This document shows positions 23,401-35,260 of a stretch of 61,661 nt of DNA, in pieces. Each line of letters begins with the position of its first letter. Position 1 is the stretch's first letter. A program made the translations under genes and the position numbers. This DNA is from Dioszegia crocea. Taxonomy: Eukaryota; Basidiomycota; Tremellomycetes; Tremellales; Bulleribasidiaceae. Below the pieces are notes generated by a model, which was given only the letters and a program-made list of their open reading frames with translations, made no database searches and was not told the DNA's origin. Where the stretch lies: positions 1 to 61,661 of the forward strand of contig BCKK01000010.1 of NCBI GenBank assembly GCA_001600615.1. The letters are read 5' to 3'.

Positions 23401-26011
23401 ACGCAAGATCTACTACACGACCGACACTGGACGACAATGGCTCGAGATGAAACCGCCCATGGACCCCAATACACTCAGTATCCCTATCCTCGATTTCCAC
23501 CCCACACGCCCGGACTGGATCATCTTTACGGGTTCCGAAGACTGCACGTCTACGCTATCGACAACGTGCCATGCCACAGCTTGGTACTCTACCGAACACG
23601 GTAGGCGGTGGAAGAAGATTGAAGATTACGTTCGGACGTGCGCTTGGGCTCGTGATGCCAGGCTCAAGATTGATGAGCGGGAGATCATCTGTGAGAGTTA
23701 TCGGAATAAGAAGGGGAGTCAGAAGAGTGGGGAGTATAATCCGATCGAATTGATTGCTGGGGCGAATTACTATTCCAAGAAAATTAAACTCTTTGATAGT
23801 GTCGTTGGGTTCGCGAGCTTCTCAGAGTATCTCCTTGTGGCGCAGGTAGGTTATTCTTTTGTTTGATGCCTACTCCAGGCCACTGTAGCTGACACGGGAT
23901 AGCTTAACGAGATGGCTGGCACTTTGACATTGCAAGTCTCGCTGGATGGGTACAAGTTCTCAGAGGGACAATTCCCACCGACCATGCGGATCGAGAACAG
24001 GGTAAACTCACGTCTTGCTCACGCAGTGAGGACAAAGTCAGAGCTGACTTCTGTAGGCGTACACCATCCTGGAAAGCAGCACCGACTCTGTCTTCCTACA
24101 CGTCACTATGAACTCTGCTCAGGGTAAAGAATGGGGGAGCATTTTCAAGTGAGTTAAGCCTTGCAGAAAGCTGCTGCATAGCCATATAGCTGACCGTCAG
24201 ATCGAACTCCAATGGCACATACTATGGTCTGGCCGTCGAACACGTCAATCGCAACACCGCGGGTTATGTCGATTTCGAAAAGGTCAGTTCATGTTGCGAA
24301 ACTTGTATAGTCAGGCTTGCTGACCTCTGTAGATGATCGGCATTGACGGTATCGCCGTCATTAACGTTGTTGCCAACCCTAGTGACGCCGAAATCTCTGG
24401 GCACAAGAAATTGCAAACACGGATATCGCACAATGATGGAGCTACCTGGAAACCGCTTACCCCGCCTGATCGTGACTCGCTCGATGAAGAATATGACTGC
24501 CGGTCTACCGTGAGTTCTCGCGCCCTCACTCGTACAGAGAATGCCAGGATCTAATCATCTAGTCGTGTGCTTTACAGATCCACGGTTATACCGAACGGCG
24601 GGATCCTAAGGCGACATATAGTTCCCCCTCGGCTGTTGGCGTGAGTTCATCCCTCAAATATACTCTTCAGCTAGCAGCTGACGTATCAGCTCATGCTCGC
24701 CGTCGGAAATGTTGGCGAGCAACTCGCAGCGTACACCGACTCCGACATCTTCCTTACCCGTGATGGCGGCTTCACATGGGAAGAGATCCATAAAGACGCT
24801 CACATGTGGGAATTCGGCGATTCCGGATCAGTGATTGTCATTGTCAACGACGAAGAAGCGACCGATCACGTCCTTTATTCAACGGATGAAGGATGGACGT
24901 GGACCGAGCACAACTTTGGCGAGTCTTTGCGAGTACAGAGTATCCAGACTGTACCGCAAGATACGTCAAGGCGGTTTATGCTGCTTGGTGTCCGGCCTGG
25001 AGAGAGGGGTCAGGCCATCTTGGTCCATCTTGATTTCTCAGCTATCACTCAGCAGAAATGTGAGTGTTTCTGATCCAGACACACGAAGGGAATACATGAG
25101 CTGACTATCTTCCAGGTGTTTTCGACGCTAAAGATCCCAACAATGATGACTTTGAACTTTGGTCGCCTTCTGCTACACGCGAGGAAGAGTGTCTATTTGG
25201 TCGACGAACATTATATCACCGACGGATCAGAGATCGGAATTGCTACATTGGCGAAACTATTGTCCAGCCTCAGTCAGTCGTGCGAAATTGCACATGTACA
25301 ATCAACGATTTTGAGTGGTATGTTAAACTTCCTTGTTCGGTTTCGACAAATTAGGGATATCCACCTCACACATCTTAGCGAGTTCAACTACTATCGCGGC
25401 AAGAATGGCAATTGCGTTCTCGTCGATGGCGCCGCTCCGCTCTCAATCAGTACCCAAGAGGAGCAATGTGACGGATATACTGAATACTGGTATGAGCGAA
25501 CAGCATATCGCAAGATTCCTTACTCGTCCTGCGAAGGTGGCGATCGACCTGATCGGGGAAAACAACACGATTGCCCCGGACTTATTGGCGGAGGAGGTAT
25601 GGGCGCATTCTTCTGGGGAACTATCGCCGTCTTGCCGTTTTTACTCGCTGGTTTCGCCGGGTATTGGTGGTACAATAATGGCGGAGCTGGAGGGTGAGTT
25701 TCAATGTTTCCAAAGCCAGACAAAGCTGACCTGTGCCAGATCTATTAGGTTGGACGAGCATCGGGCGTTTGGGGGAGATGGGATGTTGTCAACTCTGGCT
25801 AGCATCCCTTATGCTGCTGTAGGCGCCAGTGCTGCGGCTTGGGGATGGGTCACGAGGAAGATCCCATATCTGGACGGATTGTTCGGGAGGAGTACACCCT
25901 ACAGACAAATACCTATCGACGATGATGGTGAGCTTTCCCCGACTGGTTCTCCTTCGCGAATAGGCTAATGTATGTTTAGCGGAAGTGCTAGGTCGGTATG
26001 ATGATGATTAG
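20440..26011 (+). CDS. VPS10: Vacuolar protein sorting receptor VPS10 (sortilin family)
   Basis: Type I receptor that carries carboxypeptidase Y and other vacuolar hydrolases from late Golgi to endosomes. The start ATG at 20440 leads into a signal peptide ([20 protein letters not shown]). Two Vps10 beta-propeller domains follow, with Asp-box repeats such as [53 protein letters not shown] and [10 protein letters not shown]. Cys-rich 10CC modules end each (around 22640-23060 and 25120-25500). A transmembrane helix is near the end ([22 protein letters not shown]), followed by a cytosolic tail with YLDGLF and the acidic end GRYDDD, likely recycling signals. The two-propeller form is typical of fungal VPS10. 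The product is about 1,450 residues over more than 20 exons. Confidence 0.95.
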
Positions 26012-26472
26012 CTTCTATAGATGGAATGTGAAGATAACGGACCATGACCGGCTCGCACACATTTCGAGGGCGGAATGTGGGTGCGATCTGACGAGAAATT
26101 ACGTTAAGACGCGGTTCTTGACACTTTCTATGATCCGCTTAGCTCTGCATCCTAGACACGCATGTCCATGGAGAGCCGGGATCGGGCGGGAGGGAGAGAC
26201 TGCATGCTACCAAGACGCGACAGTGACTTGATTTCTGAAACGAGGCCCTTGACAATTGTTTCATCGAGCCCCCTAGAAAGGTTTTTGGTCAAAATGTCAA
26301 AGCGCGGAAACGCCTCCACATTCCTTAAGCTTTTTCGCCTGTCAACATCATCTCTCTACTCCATCTCCACCTTGACTACGCTATAAGGCGAGACCTTTTG
26401 CTCTCGTTCGCGTTGGAGAGCGTGGCTAGGCTATCGAGGGCGTGAAAATCTTCCCGCATTCCCGCCAATGCG
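26012..26472. other. Intergenic region, promoter of the coiled-coil gene
   Basis: About 460 nt between two plus-strand genes. A TATA-like stretch CTATAAGG lies at 26381-26388, about 85 nt before the next start codon. No coding exon is supported. Confidence 0.45.
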
Positions 26473-28392
26473 ATGAGCCCTATCGCCCTCCATAATGTCC
26501 ACTTGACAATCACCCAAGCGCAGCACGCCGCCGCGCTTGACGATCTGCTGCGACAGCTCGTTTATGGAGACGAGCTACATTGGAACACACTCCCCAAGAC
26601 GATGCACAAAGTGCAGTATAAGGATAGCTCGGATCCTCATTGGCGCCAAACGCCTGACGGCGCGTCTTCAACAAGAAACGTACGACGTTAGCCTGGAAAT
26701 GCAACAGATCAGGCTTGAGCTGGATAAACAGGCCCTTGAGGTCCGACTCGCGCAGGCGCGCGCTCAGAAATCATCCTCTGCTCTGACTGGATTGAAGACG
26801 GCGATAAAGAAGGAGCGGAGCACTTTGCAGGAAATGAAGGGGGATCTGGACAGGGCACGAGCGTCCCTTCGGACGGCAGAAGAGGAAATCCGGGATGTCA
26901 CTCAGGTGAAGGACGGTCTGCAAAGACAGTACGAGCGGAGCCAGGATGCTCTGGCCGAGTCGAGGGAGGCGAGCAAGGAGGCGCAAAGTGCTCTGCAGAC
27001 GAATAAGGGGGATCCCGAGTCAGCTCGGAAATCTCTTGAGGAGGCGGAGCAGCGATGTCGGGATGTTGCTCGTGCGCGGGATGACTTTCAAAGTCAAATG
27101 ACCCGCGATAAGAAAGCTCTCGCAGAGGCAAAAGAGGCGAACAGGAGGATGGAGAAGGATCAGGAGATGGCGCGAGAGTCAATTACGGCTGCCGAGGGGC
27201 AAATGCGGGAGATTGCCGACGAGAGGGACCTTGCTCAGGGAAAGTTGAGGGAGGAAAAGATGCGTAATAAGGCGTATTCTATTCGAGTAAGCGAACTGGA
27301 GGCGGATTTGGCACGGGCCAAAAACCGAACGGCCGGTGTTGCGCTTGCGAAAGGAGCGGTGGTTGATACAGGCAGGGACTGGATACAGGCAGGGACGAGG
27401 CGATCGACGAGATGGCACCATCGGACGACATTGGCAAACTCAGAAGACTCCTTGCTCTCGAGCAAGAACACGCGACCAACATGAAGAAGCACTACGATGG
27501 CGTGATAGACAAGCAGCACGAAACTACGCTTGAGATTCATTCTCAGTATGAGGCCGAGCTCAAACGTTTGAAGCGCTTGGCAGATGCCGCTGCGCCCGAA
27601 TGGACGGATGCGGGGAGGCAGCTGGATATTGCGAACACCCGAATTAAAGAGTTGGAGACACAGTTGGCGGATGCGGATCGGGCGTCTGGACAGGTTACGA
27701 GGGAGCTTAATCGGTTGAGGGAAGCATCAGCGGCAACGTCTGGTCAAGGGTATGGGAGCGGGGTTCCCGGTACGCCAGGGACGGCCGGGATTCCAGATAT
27801 TTCTGTTCCGAGACATCTCCGGACAGAAAGCGGTATGTATCCTTCCCTCTTTGGCTGTCGTTCACCATTTCTAAGAGCCAGAGCTGATTGATTAGCCGGG
27901 CCATCGCGACCTAGTTCGGCAGCAAGCCATCAATCTCGCCAATACTCACCATACCCCCGAGATAGCCGACCTTCTCTCCCTCTCATTTCCCCTCCAATGA
28001 CCGCTTCCCCCGCCGGTAGTCCTCATCCATCCCAAAGCTCAGCCTACTTCCACGGCTTCCACCATCAGACCCCCTCAGGTCATCCGATGAATGGTGGTTA
28101 CCCTCCACTCGAAGCCGGACAGCAGCAGATCCGCAGCGGCTACCCTCAGGTCAACGGTGCTTATCACCAGGTCGACCCTGGCCAATCCCAGAACCAAGGC
28201 GGATATCGTCATACGGTCGCTGGTCATCATCAGACCAATGGAGGATATCCTCAAATCAACGGCACATACCAACAGGCGGCTAGCCGCCGTCTCCACAACG
28301 ATGGGGAATACCCTCACACTGGTGCCAACGGCGAGCGTCAGCAGATGGGACCCAAGTGGAGCCTGTTGCCCAAGACAGAGGGACACACTTAG
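26473..28392 (+). CDS. Long coiled-coil protein with Gln/Gly/Tyr-rich repeat tail
   Basis: Not a family I recognise. The start is MSPIALHNVHLTITQ. Three introns are inferred from frame: 26616-26691, one of 53 nt near 27334-27386, and one near 27834-27896. The middle 350 residues form a nearly continuous coiled coil (LEMQQIRLELDKQALEV, then heptads rich in Glu, Lys, Arg and Ala). The end is disordered: GTPGTAGIPD, Ser/Pro-rich sequence, then imperfect repeats of about 10 residues of the form GGYPQ-x-NG (SGYPQVNGAYHQ, GGYRHTVAGHHQ, GGYPQINGTYQQ). The closing residues are SLLPKTEGHT. It may be a structural or scaffold protein; no enzymatic motif is seen. Confidence 0.75.
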
Positions 28393-28516
28393 AACCTTTA
28401 TAGACTGGACAATTTCCACAGTTTCTGTATTTTGGGCGGGGTTGGCCGGCGTCGCCTTGTATGTACAGGGATTGTATCTTGTTTGCGTGGAGTCCAGATC
28501 ATGCATCCCACACAGT

Positions 28517-29889
28517 CTATCCCTCTTCTCTCTTCAACCGCTCAAATATCGCATCATCCTCCGGCCCGATAAATCTGATTGAGTAAGCTTTGATTGCCTA
28601 CATGACGGAGGAACAGAAAACTTACGGTCTAACCATTATGTTGAAGCTATTATCTCCCTCTCTGATACTCTTCGGCGTCAACTTCTCAAGATACTTCATA
28701 GCTAATGATTCCCAAGCGTGATATCTGGCACCCATCAGCCTCACACCATCGCCCAGAATATGAGACTTACGCATATTGTCCACTTTTATAAAAGTCGTGA
28801 TCGTTTCTTTCGTGCGTGTATTGAATCTCCTCACCCCACCACATGGGCCAGAAGAAGGCCCGATGTGATAAGACTTGAATCTCGTCTGGATGTCTCCGTG
28901 CGATTTCCTGTTGAGTAAGCTATACAACTCGGATCACGGAGTCCAACACAACTTACCCATGGCTTTACTACACTGTGACCAGCCCAATTGTCCTTTGAGA
29001 ATGTTTCGTATGATGCTATCCAGCGATCGATGAAGGATGAGTGAGGTTGTGAAAGAATGACTGCGTTCTGAAAAATCAGCTAGTCTGTCCGAGTAAATCC
29101 GTGTAGACAAAACTCACACAAAGCCCTTCTGGATCATCGGCTTTCCGACTAGAGTCCGTTGCTTGTTCCATGCCCAGTGTAGTGGGGAAATACATTAAAT
29201 CGTCAAAGGATTTCGTTCTGTTTTGTTAGCTTTAGCCTTGAAACAACAGGGCTGGTCCAGCTCACACAAACATATCAATGTCCAGATATACTCCTCCAGA
29301 ATGTCGCATAGCCAGCAATCTGAGAACATCCGCCTTATGCGCGAAATGCTCAATCTTGTTGCCCAATACCGTATCTGGCGCTTCTGTCCGCAGCAGGGTC
29401 AAACGGGGCTCGAGGAGGTCCCACCAAGGCCCAGTTGGGAGATTGATATAATGGCTGGATTTCGTCAGCTGACCGATACGACATCTCCCGAAGCAACATT
29501 GCGAAGCTGACTCACAAGTAGATCTTCTCAGGATTGAGATGTATCATCGCACTCCGCATAGCCAGATACGCATAGTATGGCAATTCCTCCCCCTTTTGTC
29601 CAGCCGACAGAGGCTTTAACCCATAGATGTAGTGGACACTGTTAGGCACGACCATGCCTTCCTTTTTCGGCTTGAGAGGGGCTGGTAGGTACTCTGGTCG
29701 AGCAGCATATGGGGGAGGCGCTATGAAGTCCTCAGGAGGAAAGGCGAATTTAGAGGTGGTTCGGCCTGTCGTTCGATTATGGTCGCCCGATGAGTAATGT
29801 AGATAGTAGACGCCGAGCAAGAGTAACGCGGCGAGAGCTATACCATGCCTAGGAGTCGGTCTTAGCTTTAATATCGAAGATGAGGACAT
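28517..29889 (-). CDS. Golgi type II glycosyltransferase with DXD motif (GT32-like)
   Basis: Probable Golgi glycosyltransferase. The start at 29889 gives MSSSSILKLRPTPRHG, followed by a signal anchor at about residues 15-30 (IALAALLLLGVYYLHY) and a Pro-rich stem. The catalytic region has IPNxVHxIYG-like VPNSVHYIYGL, then TEAPDTVLGNKIEHFAHKAD, and VLRLLAMRHSGGVYLDIDMF, where the DXD of the glycosyltransferase sugar-binding domain is Asp-Ile-Asp. Later exons have LCNAVILSQPHS and the last exon ends FERLKREEG. Family GT32 includes yeast OCH1, HOC1 and SUR1-like enzymes; in Cryptococcus relatives similar proteins act on capsule or wall glycans. The acceptor cannot be told. Confidence 0.85.
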
Positions 29890-30360
29890 CTATAGAGGTG
29901 AGCTGGGATATCGATGCTTTAGGGCCCTGACGTACGTTACTCGAAGCCGTCGTTCTCCATTTGGGTAGCATAGCGCCTAGCTGTAGTCCCGGGGATCATA
30001 TACAGGTCGTTTCTGGGCGTTGTCTAACAGCGGGGGATAGTGACTTCCCGTCTGGCTTCATGAGCGACCAGCCTTATGATGGATGAGCTGAAGATATGCA
30101 CAGCAAAATGGTCAACTTTTGGCTGGCGTTTCAGCCGACAGAGGTGGCTGGTAAAACTCCCCCGGAACCACTGGAGACCCCACAGCCACCCATCTCGACC
30201 AACGCGCAGAATTCCTCAAGAGCAACCTATACCTCTACATACCTTGGAAACTGCATCATATCGACCTATCGTAGAATATCCAGCGCTAGTATACGTGGGT
30301 ATTCAATCAATCTTGCAACTGCCCGAAATTTTACGGGATTCTGATCGAGGCAAGCCTGTC
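29890..30360. other. Divergent promoter of glycosyltransferase and importin genes
   Basis: About 470 nt between diverging start codons. An open plus-strand frame begins at 30076 and reads into the importin start in frame, but it has no conserved features and is probably 5' leader. Confidence 0.45.
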
Positions 30361-33300
30361 ATGTCGACCGAACATCTTCTGGGCGAATTTGGCAGTGTGT
30401 TGGATGCTCTGATGGGAGCGGATGAGAGCCCTAGGAAGAAGTAGGTCGATGGCCTGGTGCGGATAATGCGGTAATTAGCTGATGAGTGTAGTGCCGAGGT
30501 CTATCTGCGTGATTTGGCCGTTGCTCAACCAGGGGATGTTCTGCTGTTACTCGCTCAGATCGGGGCACAGGGTGTAGGGGGGTTTCAGCTAGACGTGAGT
30601 GCCCAATTCAAGTTAGGCCAGGAGAGCAGGGTACTGATCAGGTAGCATCGCTTCCTGTGCCTGATTCTTCTGAACCGCCTGGCGTTCCGTACTCTGCCCG
30701 GCCTATTTCTGAACCCAAGTTCCCAAATTCCGTCCTCGCCCTTCGATGTCGTTCCTGAGCGTACAAGAGGACGAATAGAGACTGTACTCTGTGCTGGGAT
30801 CAAAGACGAGATGAATGTCAGGATGCGGAAAGGTCTAGGCACGTGTTGTGCAGGATGGGCAGAAGAGTCTTCTCGACGACAACGTGAGTTTCCAGTTTCC
30901 GACATCTTGGCTAATACCTCCAGGCCCCATCATACCCCTTCCGCCAGTTCTGATTGAGCTTACTGCTCGTAAAGAGCCCTTCCACCGATATACGCCGTAC
31001 CAAGTGATCACCCTATTCCCCACTCTCCTTATCGATTCAATGTTGACACCGCTCCCACCTGCGCAATTCGCCCATATTTTGCTTGCGGGCCTACACGACT
31101 CCAGCGTTGATGTTCAGATCGAGGCGTTCAAAGCGGTCGAAGCAGTCTTGTCGAGGGGTATGACTATCTCTGAGCGGAAGGCAGTTGGACCTAATCTTGT
31201 CAATGAGGCATTTCACGTATGTCAACAGCCCAACCAGCTGGCTCCGATCTGACATTATTAGATCCTGCAGCGCCTACCCCGCGATCTGTTACATTTGGCC
31301 TTACAGCCTTTTGTGGATTTGGCATGGGACCACCCTTCACTCATCCGACCAGCCTACGAACAGATCTTGACTTTCGTGCCCATCCTCATCTCTCCGCCCA
31401 AATACAAGGATCACGCCTGGAGTCCACTCAGTCAAACAATGGAAGATTTATCCGACGGCCAAGATTGGATAGAATACGCAAATCCAGCCCAGGAGATTTT
31501 GCTCGCTTTGGCAGACTCGTATCCTTCCGTCGTGAAGGAGTGGCAGCAAGGGAAATTGGTCCGGGATCTGATACCCATCTTCGTTGGCAGACTGGTGGCC
31601 GAGTTGGTTTGGGAAGGGGATGATCAGTCAGATTGGCTCACCCAAGAAGATGTAAGCCATCATTTACAAAGATGTCTATGGGGTTTTGAGCTGACTTTGC
31701 AGGTTGAGATTGGCGAGTATGAGGCGTCGAGCCCTCAAGACGCTATACAGCGTTGGGCTTTCGCATTGGATGACCCGGCGGTATTTGAGGCGATGTTGGA
31801 GCAACTTCGATTAGCTATGAGTGCCGATCCGAGCGAGTGGCAAGTGACATGCTCGGGTCTGATGTGCTTCGCAGCTGTTCTCGTCGAATCGCCTGATGTG
31901 AGCTAAGCTGTAGTCGTATCAGGGACCTCACGAGCTGACTTTGTAGCCCGTTCGTGATAGACTCCATGAAATTATCACGTACGTATCACAACCTTTCAGG
32001 GATCTGATCTATGCTGATGAAGGACAGGCTCATTGCCAAATGCGCCAGTCATCCTCATTTCAGAGTCCGGTATGCCTTCCTGCATTGTATCGGCGAGATA
32101 TGTCACACTGTACGTCCTTCTCCAAATGATGATCACCTGTACTTATTAGACAGGCACGAACAGCAGTGCAATTTGGCGGAGAACTGGTTGATCTTTGTCT
32201 CACAAATCTATCCGATCCAGTAGAACGGTCAGATACATCTGCCACAATGCCCATCTGTGACTCTATAACTGACCCATCAGTGTCCGCGCACAAGCCACCA
32301 CAACACTCACAGATATCATCTCGACATTCCCCGAAGGCGCGTCGCATCCGCTCAACTTCCGTCAAATCGTCGAATCACTCTGTACGGCCTATAACAACAG
32401 TACGCCCTTTGTCAAAGAGCGGATTCTGGCCAGTCTGAGTGATCTCTCGACGAGAGTGATTGGGGATAGCGATTTCGTCCGTGAGTGGCCTTCTCCAATG
32501 GCAGGGCGTACAGTGCTGATAGTACAGGCGCACTGGCAGAGTTTTATCATCGGATTTTGAATCAGAATGGGACGCCGGCGATGCGTCAGGTTATTGGGCG
32601 TGCGATTGAATGTGCTACTGTACCCAACTTCCTAAAAGCCCAGTATAAGCATCCGGTAAGTTTTTTACCCCTGTATCCTGGTAATAGGGTTTAGCTGACA
32701 ATATCAAGGAGCTCGGCCAGAACCTCGTCAAGCTTGCTGAATTGATGCTTCGTCATCAGAATGATATCAGTACCGATGACGATCCCAGAGCTCGGTATCT
32801 CATTGATGGTACGTTTTTGTGGTACCGAAGCTTTGGCCCTATAGTCCAATTCTGATGACATTAGGCTGGATGTCATTCGCCAAAGCCATCAAAAGAGACT
32901 TTACACCCTTCCTACCCTTCGCAGTCCCCCACACCCTCAAGGCCGCCGCTTATGTTCCACCTCGATACGACCCTCGAGCCGCTGCATCATCGCTCACTGA
33001 AGAACTACCGGACGACGAGGAAGAGATGGATGATTATGGGGATATACCCGATTTGTACGATAAGGCCGGGTCCATGTCGGCTTTGGCAACATTTGGAGTT
33101 GAATGTGGGAAGGGAATGACGGAGTGGGTTGGGGCCGGGATGAAATTGGGTATAGAGGGATTGAAGAGTCCGAGTAGAGGAGTGAGATCTGTGAGTTGGG
33201 TAGAATTATGCGTTCAGTCAAGCTTATATTCCCAGGCCGCATGCTCTCTTATCCCCTCGATGCTTTACGTCCATAAAGACGCTGCAATCCCATACGATGT

Positions 33301-33739
33301 CGCACCTCTCCTTGTGGTCATTATCTCCCAGACAACCCGACAGGAGAATGATGAGCATACCGACTGGGATCAATTAGGAAACTATCTCAAATCATTTGCG
33401 GATTGCGTGAGGATTATCGCTGCGCCTCTCCCACCGCCAATCCTCAATAGCTACCTTCGACTCTTGACGCGTATTGTGGATGTTGTTGCGGAGTGTATTC
33501 GGCCCGGATCGGGGGCTGGAGATGGCGGGGAAGATGACGAGGCGGAAAGTGAGGATGTGAGGGAAGCGTGGGAGTGGAATGTGCTTCTAGGTCGGCTGGA
33601 TGAGGGGTTGAAGATGGTAGTTGATCATGAGAAATTGCGTGGGGTGGAGATGCAGGGACAGACAGGATGGGAGGAGAGGTGGAGAGGGATTGAGGCCGGG
33701 TTGAGAAGGCTTCGAGAGGTCTTGGAGGCTAGATCTTAG
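30361..33739 (+). CDS. Karyopherin, importin beta-3 (IPO5/PSE1)-like
   Basis: HEAT-repeat nuclear transport receptor that imports cargo in a Ran-GTP-dependent way. The start MSTEHLLGEFGSVLDAL leads to NAEVYLRDLAVAQPGDVLL, the first HEAT repeat, as in IPO5. Following exons form a HEAT solenoid: PALPPVLIELTARKEP-like, FAHILLAGLHDSSVDVQIEA, HFRVRYAFLHCIGEI, LVDLCLTNLSDPVERV, and then the IPO5-like WMSFAKAIKRDFTPFLPFAV with an acidic loop after it (ELPDDEEEMDDYGDIPD). The C-terminus ends LRRLREVLEARS. The length is about 1,000 residues, slightly shorter than IPO5. Sequence is divergent, so KAP123/IPO4 remains possible. About ten introns, most with a GCTGAC motif. Confidence 0.82.
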
Positions 33740-33921
33740 ATATCGAAACCTCGCGGACACATGCAGGAGAAATAACATCTTGGGACTCGGGAGGCCCAGC
33801 TGTGACGCGACGGTCCGATTCTCTATATGGTGGATACGGTACCGCATGCCAAGAGTGAATATACATCTCCATTGTCCCCGCTGTGAATCTATCCGCCTGA
33901 ACGGTCTCTACAGCCCCATAG

Positions 33922-34856
33922 CTACTCTTCTCCAACCCACCGCTCCGCAATCTCCCCAATGACAGGCAGATAAAACCGTCCAAGCCCTCCCTGAGACGCA
34001 TCGTGCCATGCCCTAAACGCTGTATAGCCGGTCGCGCCCAGACTGCCCAGAAGTAGGAGAAGACGCAAGAAGGCGGGGAATGGGATGAGGAGGTTGAAGA
34101 GGAGTAAGAGGGTTAGGAGTGGGGTTGTTAGAAGGGCGGATTGGTATGCTACACGAGGTCAACGGGGAATCAAAGGAGAATAAGAGGTGCGATTGTCAGT
34201 ATGGGTGGCCCACCTGGGCGGATGTGAGGTGGATTGAGGGGATTAAGAAGAAAGGCTCACAATGGAATCGGACGTAATCATTCTGAGTCTCGATAATGAG
34301 CAATAACAGAGCTTTATCAAAGTCAGCTAGTCTAGAGCAGGCCACTTTCCTGCGACAACGAACTCACCCGTGACTGGCCCTCCCAAATACGCCACTGCAG
34401 CCATTATATCAACTCTCCATCCAAACCGACTCTCCCACGCATTCGCACGCTCCGCATCCCCACTTCCACTCCCACTCCCACTGCCTCCAACGGAATATCC
34501 GCCCGTCAGACCCGCTACTTCTGGGTCATTCGAATAAGCCTGTGCTACGCTCGTCGGGTCGGATAGGGAACCGCCGGATTGATATGTGTTTCCGCTGGTA
34601 CCGAATGACGAGGGGTCACTATAATCGTAAGCTAGGCCGTTCACGGTGGGCAGAGTTCCGCATTCACTAACTTACCGATTGAACCATGGACGCTTCTGCT
34701 TGCCTTTCGATCGACCTCCAAGCAGGGATTTGGAAGATTCGGATGGGGGGTCCTGGGAGGGAACGTCAGGTGGGGGTTGGTCTGTGGGGTCAGATGAGGC
34801 TCATTGCTCGACAAATGCGGCCTATCTATCTCACAGGGTGCGAAGTTTGCACTCAT
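33922..34856 (-). CDS. Small multi-pass membrane protein, DUF4870-like
   Basis: The C-terminal half fits the DUF4870/UPF0132 fungal membrane family: RVDIMAAVAYLGGPVTG, LLLIIETQNDYVRFH, then YQSALLTTPLLTLLLLFNLL and RLLLLLGSLGATGYTAFRAWHDA, giving three hydrophobic helices, then PVIGEIAERWVGEE and stop at 33922. Before it is a disordered Ser/Gly-rich region (SVGGSGSGSGSGD) and an exon in the frame of HGSIAYDYSDPSSFG. The ATG at 34856 gives MSANFAPCEIDRPHL; this N-terminus is His/Pro-rich and not conserved to my knowledge, so the start is uncertain. Function is unknown; it may be an ER or vacuolar membrane protein. Confidence 0.65.
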
Positions 34857-35260
34857 TTTAGTATCTTTTTGATTGTATATGAGGCGGGTAATACCTTGGA
34901 AGTATAGAAAGTGATGTACAGCAGCGATAGCGAGCGGTGCCTTCCAATTGAGCCAAAGCTCCGCCGGAAGTGGGAACGGCTTGTTTACGTAAAGCGTTAC
35001 GTACCACTCGCGGAAGCAGTTATGCACAGCCAAGAATGACGCACTGTAACCACCTCCCTATCCACTCGAACCAAATAGACACCTTGCATATCACCCATTT
35101 CACCACTACTGAATCAGCCATTGTGAAGACCACCGAAATCTGATCCGATCCAGCTGGAAATTGTGGTGAAATAGGAGTAATTTCAAGCTCGTACGAGCGA
35201 TTCTGCCGAGATCATCTCGTTCCTTATCTGCCGGCCACACCGCAGTGAACGATCTTCAAC
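34857..35260. other. Divergent promoter of the DUF4870-like and verprolin genes
   Basis: About 400 nt. A minus-strand open frame reaches to 35033 but only by a TTG start and shows no conserved features, so it is treated as leader or promoter. No TATA box is obvious. Confidence 0.4.

Noticed and set aside
30076..30360. In-frame upstream extension of the importin ORF
   Set aside because: The extra 95 residues are basic and unlike any importin; the ATG at 30361 starts directly at the first HEAT helix.
34857..35033. Extension of the DUF4870-like gene to 35033
   Set aside because: It would start with TTG; an ATG exists at 34856 in the same frame.
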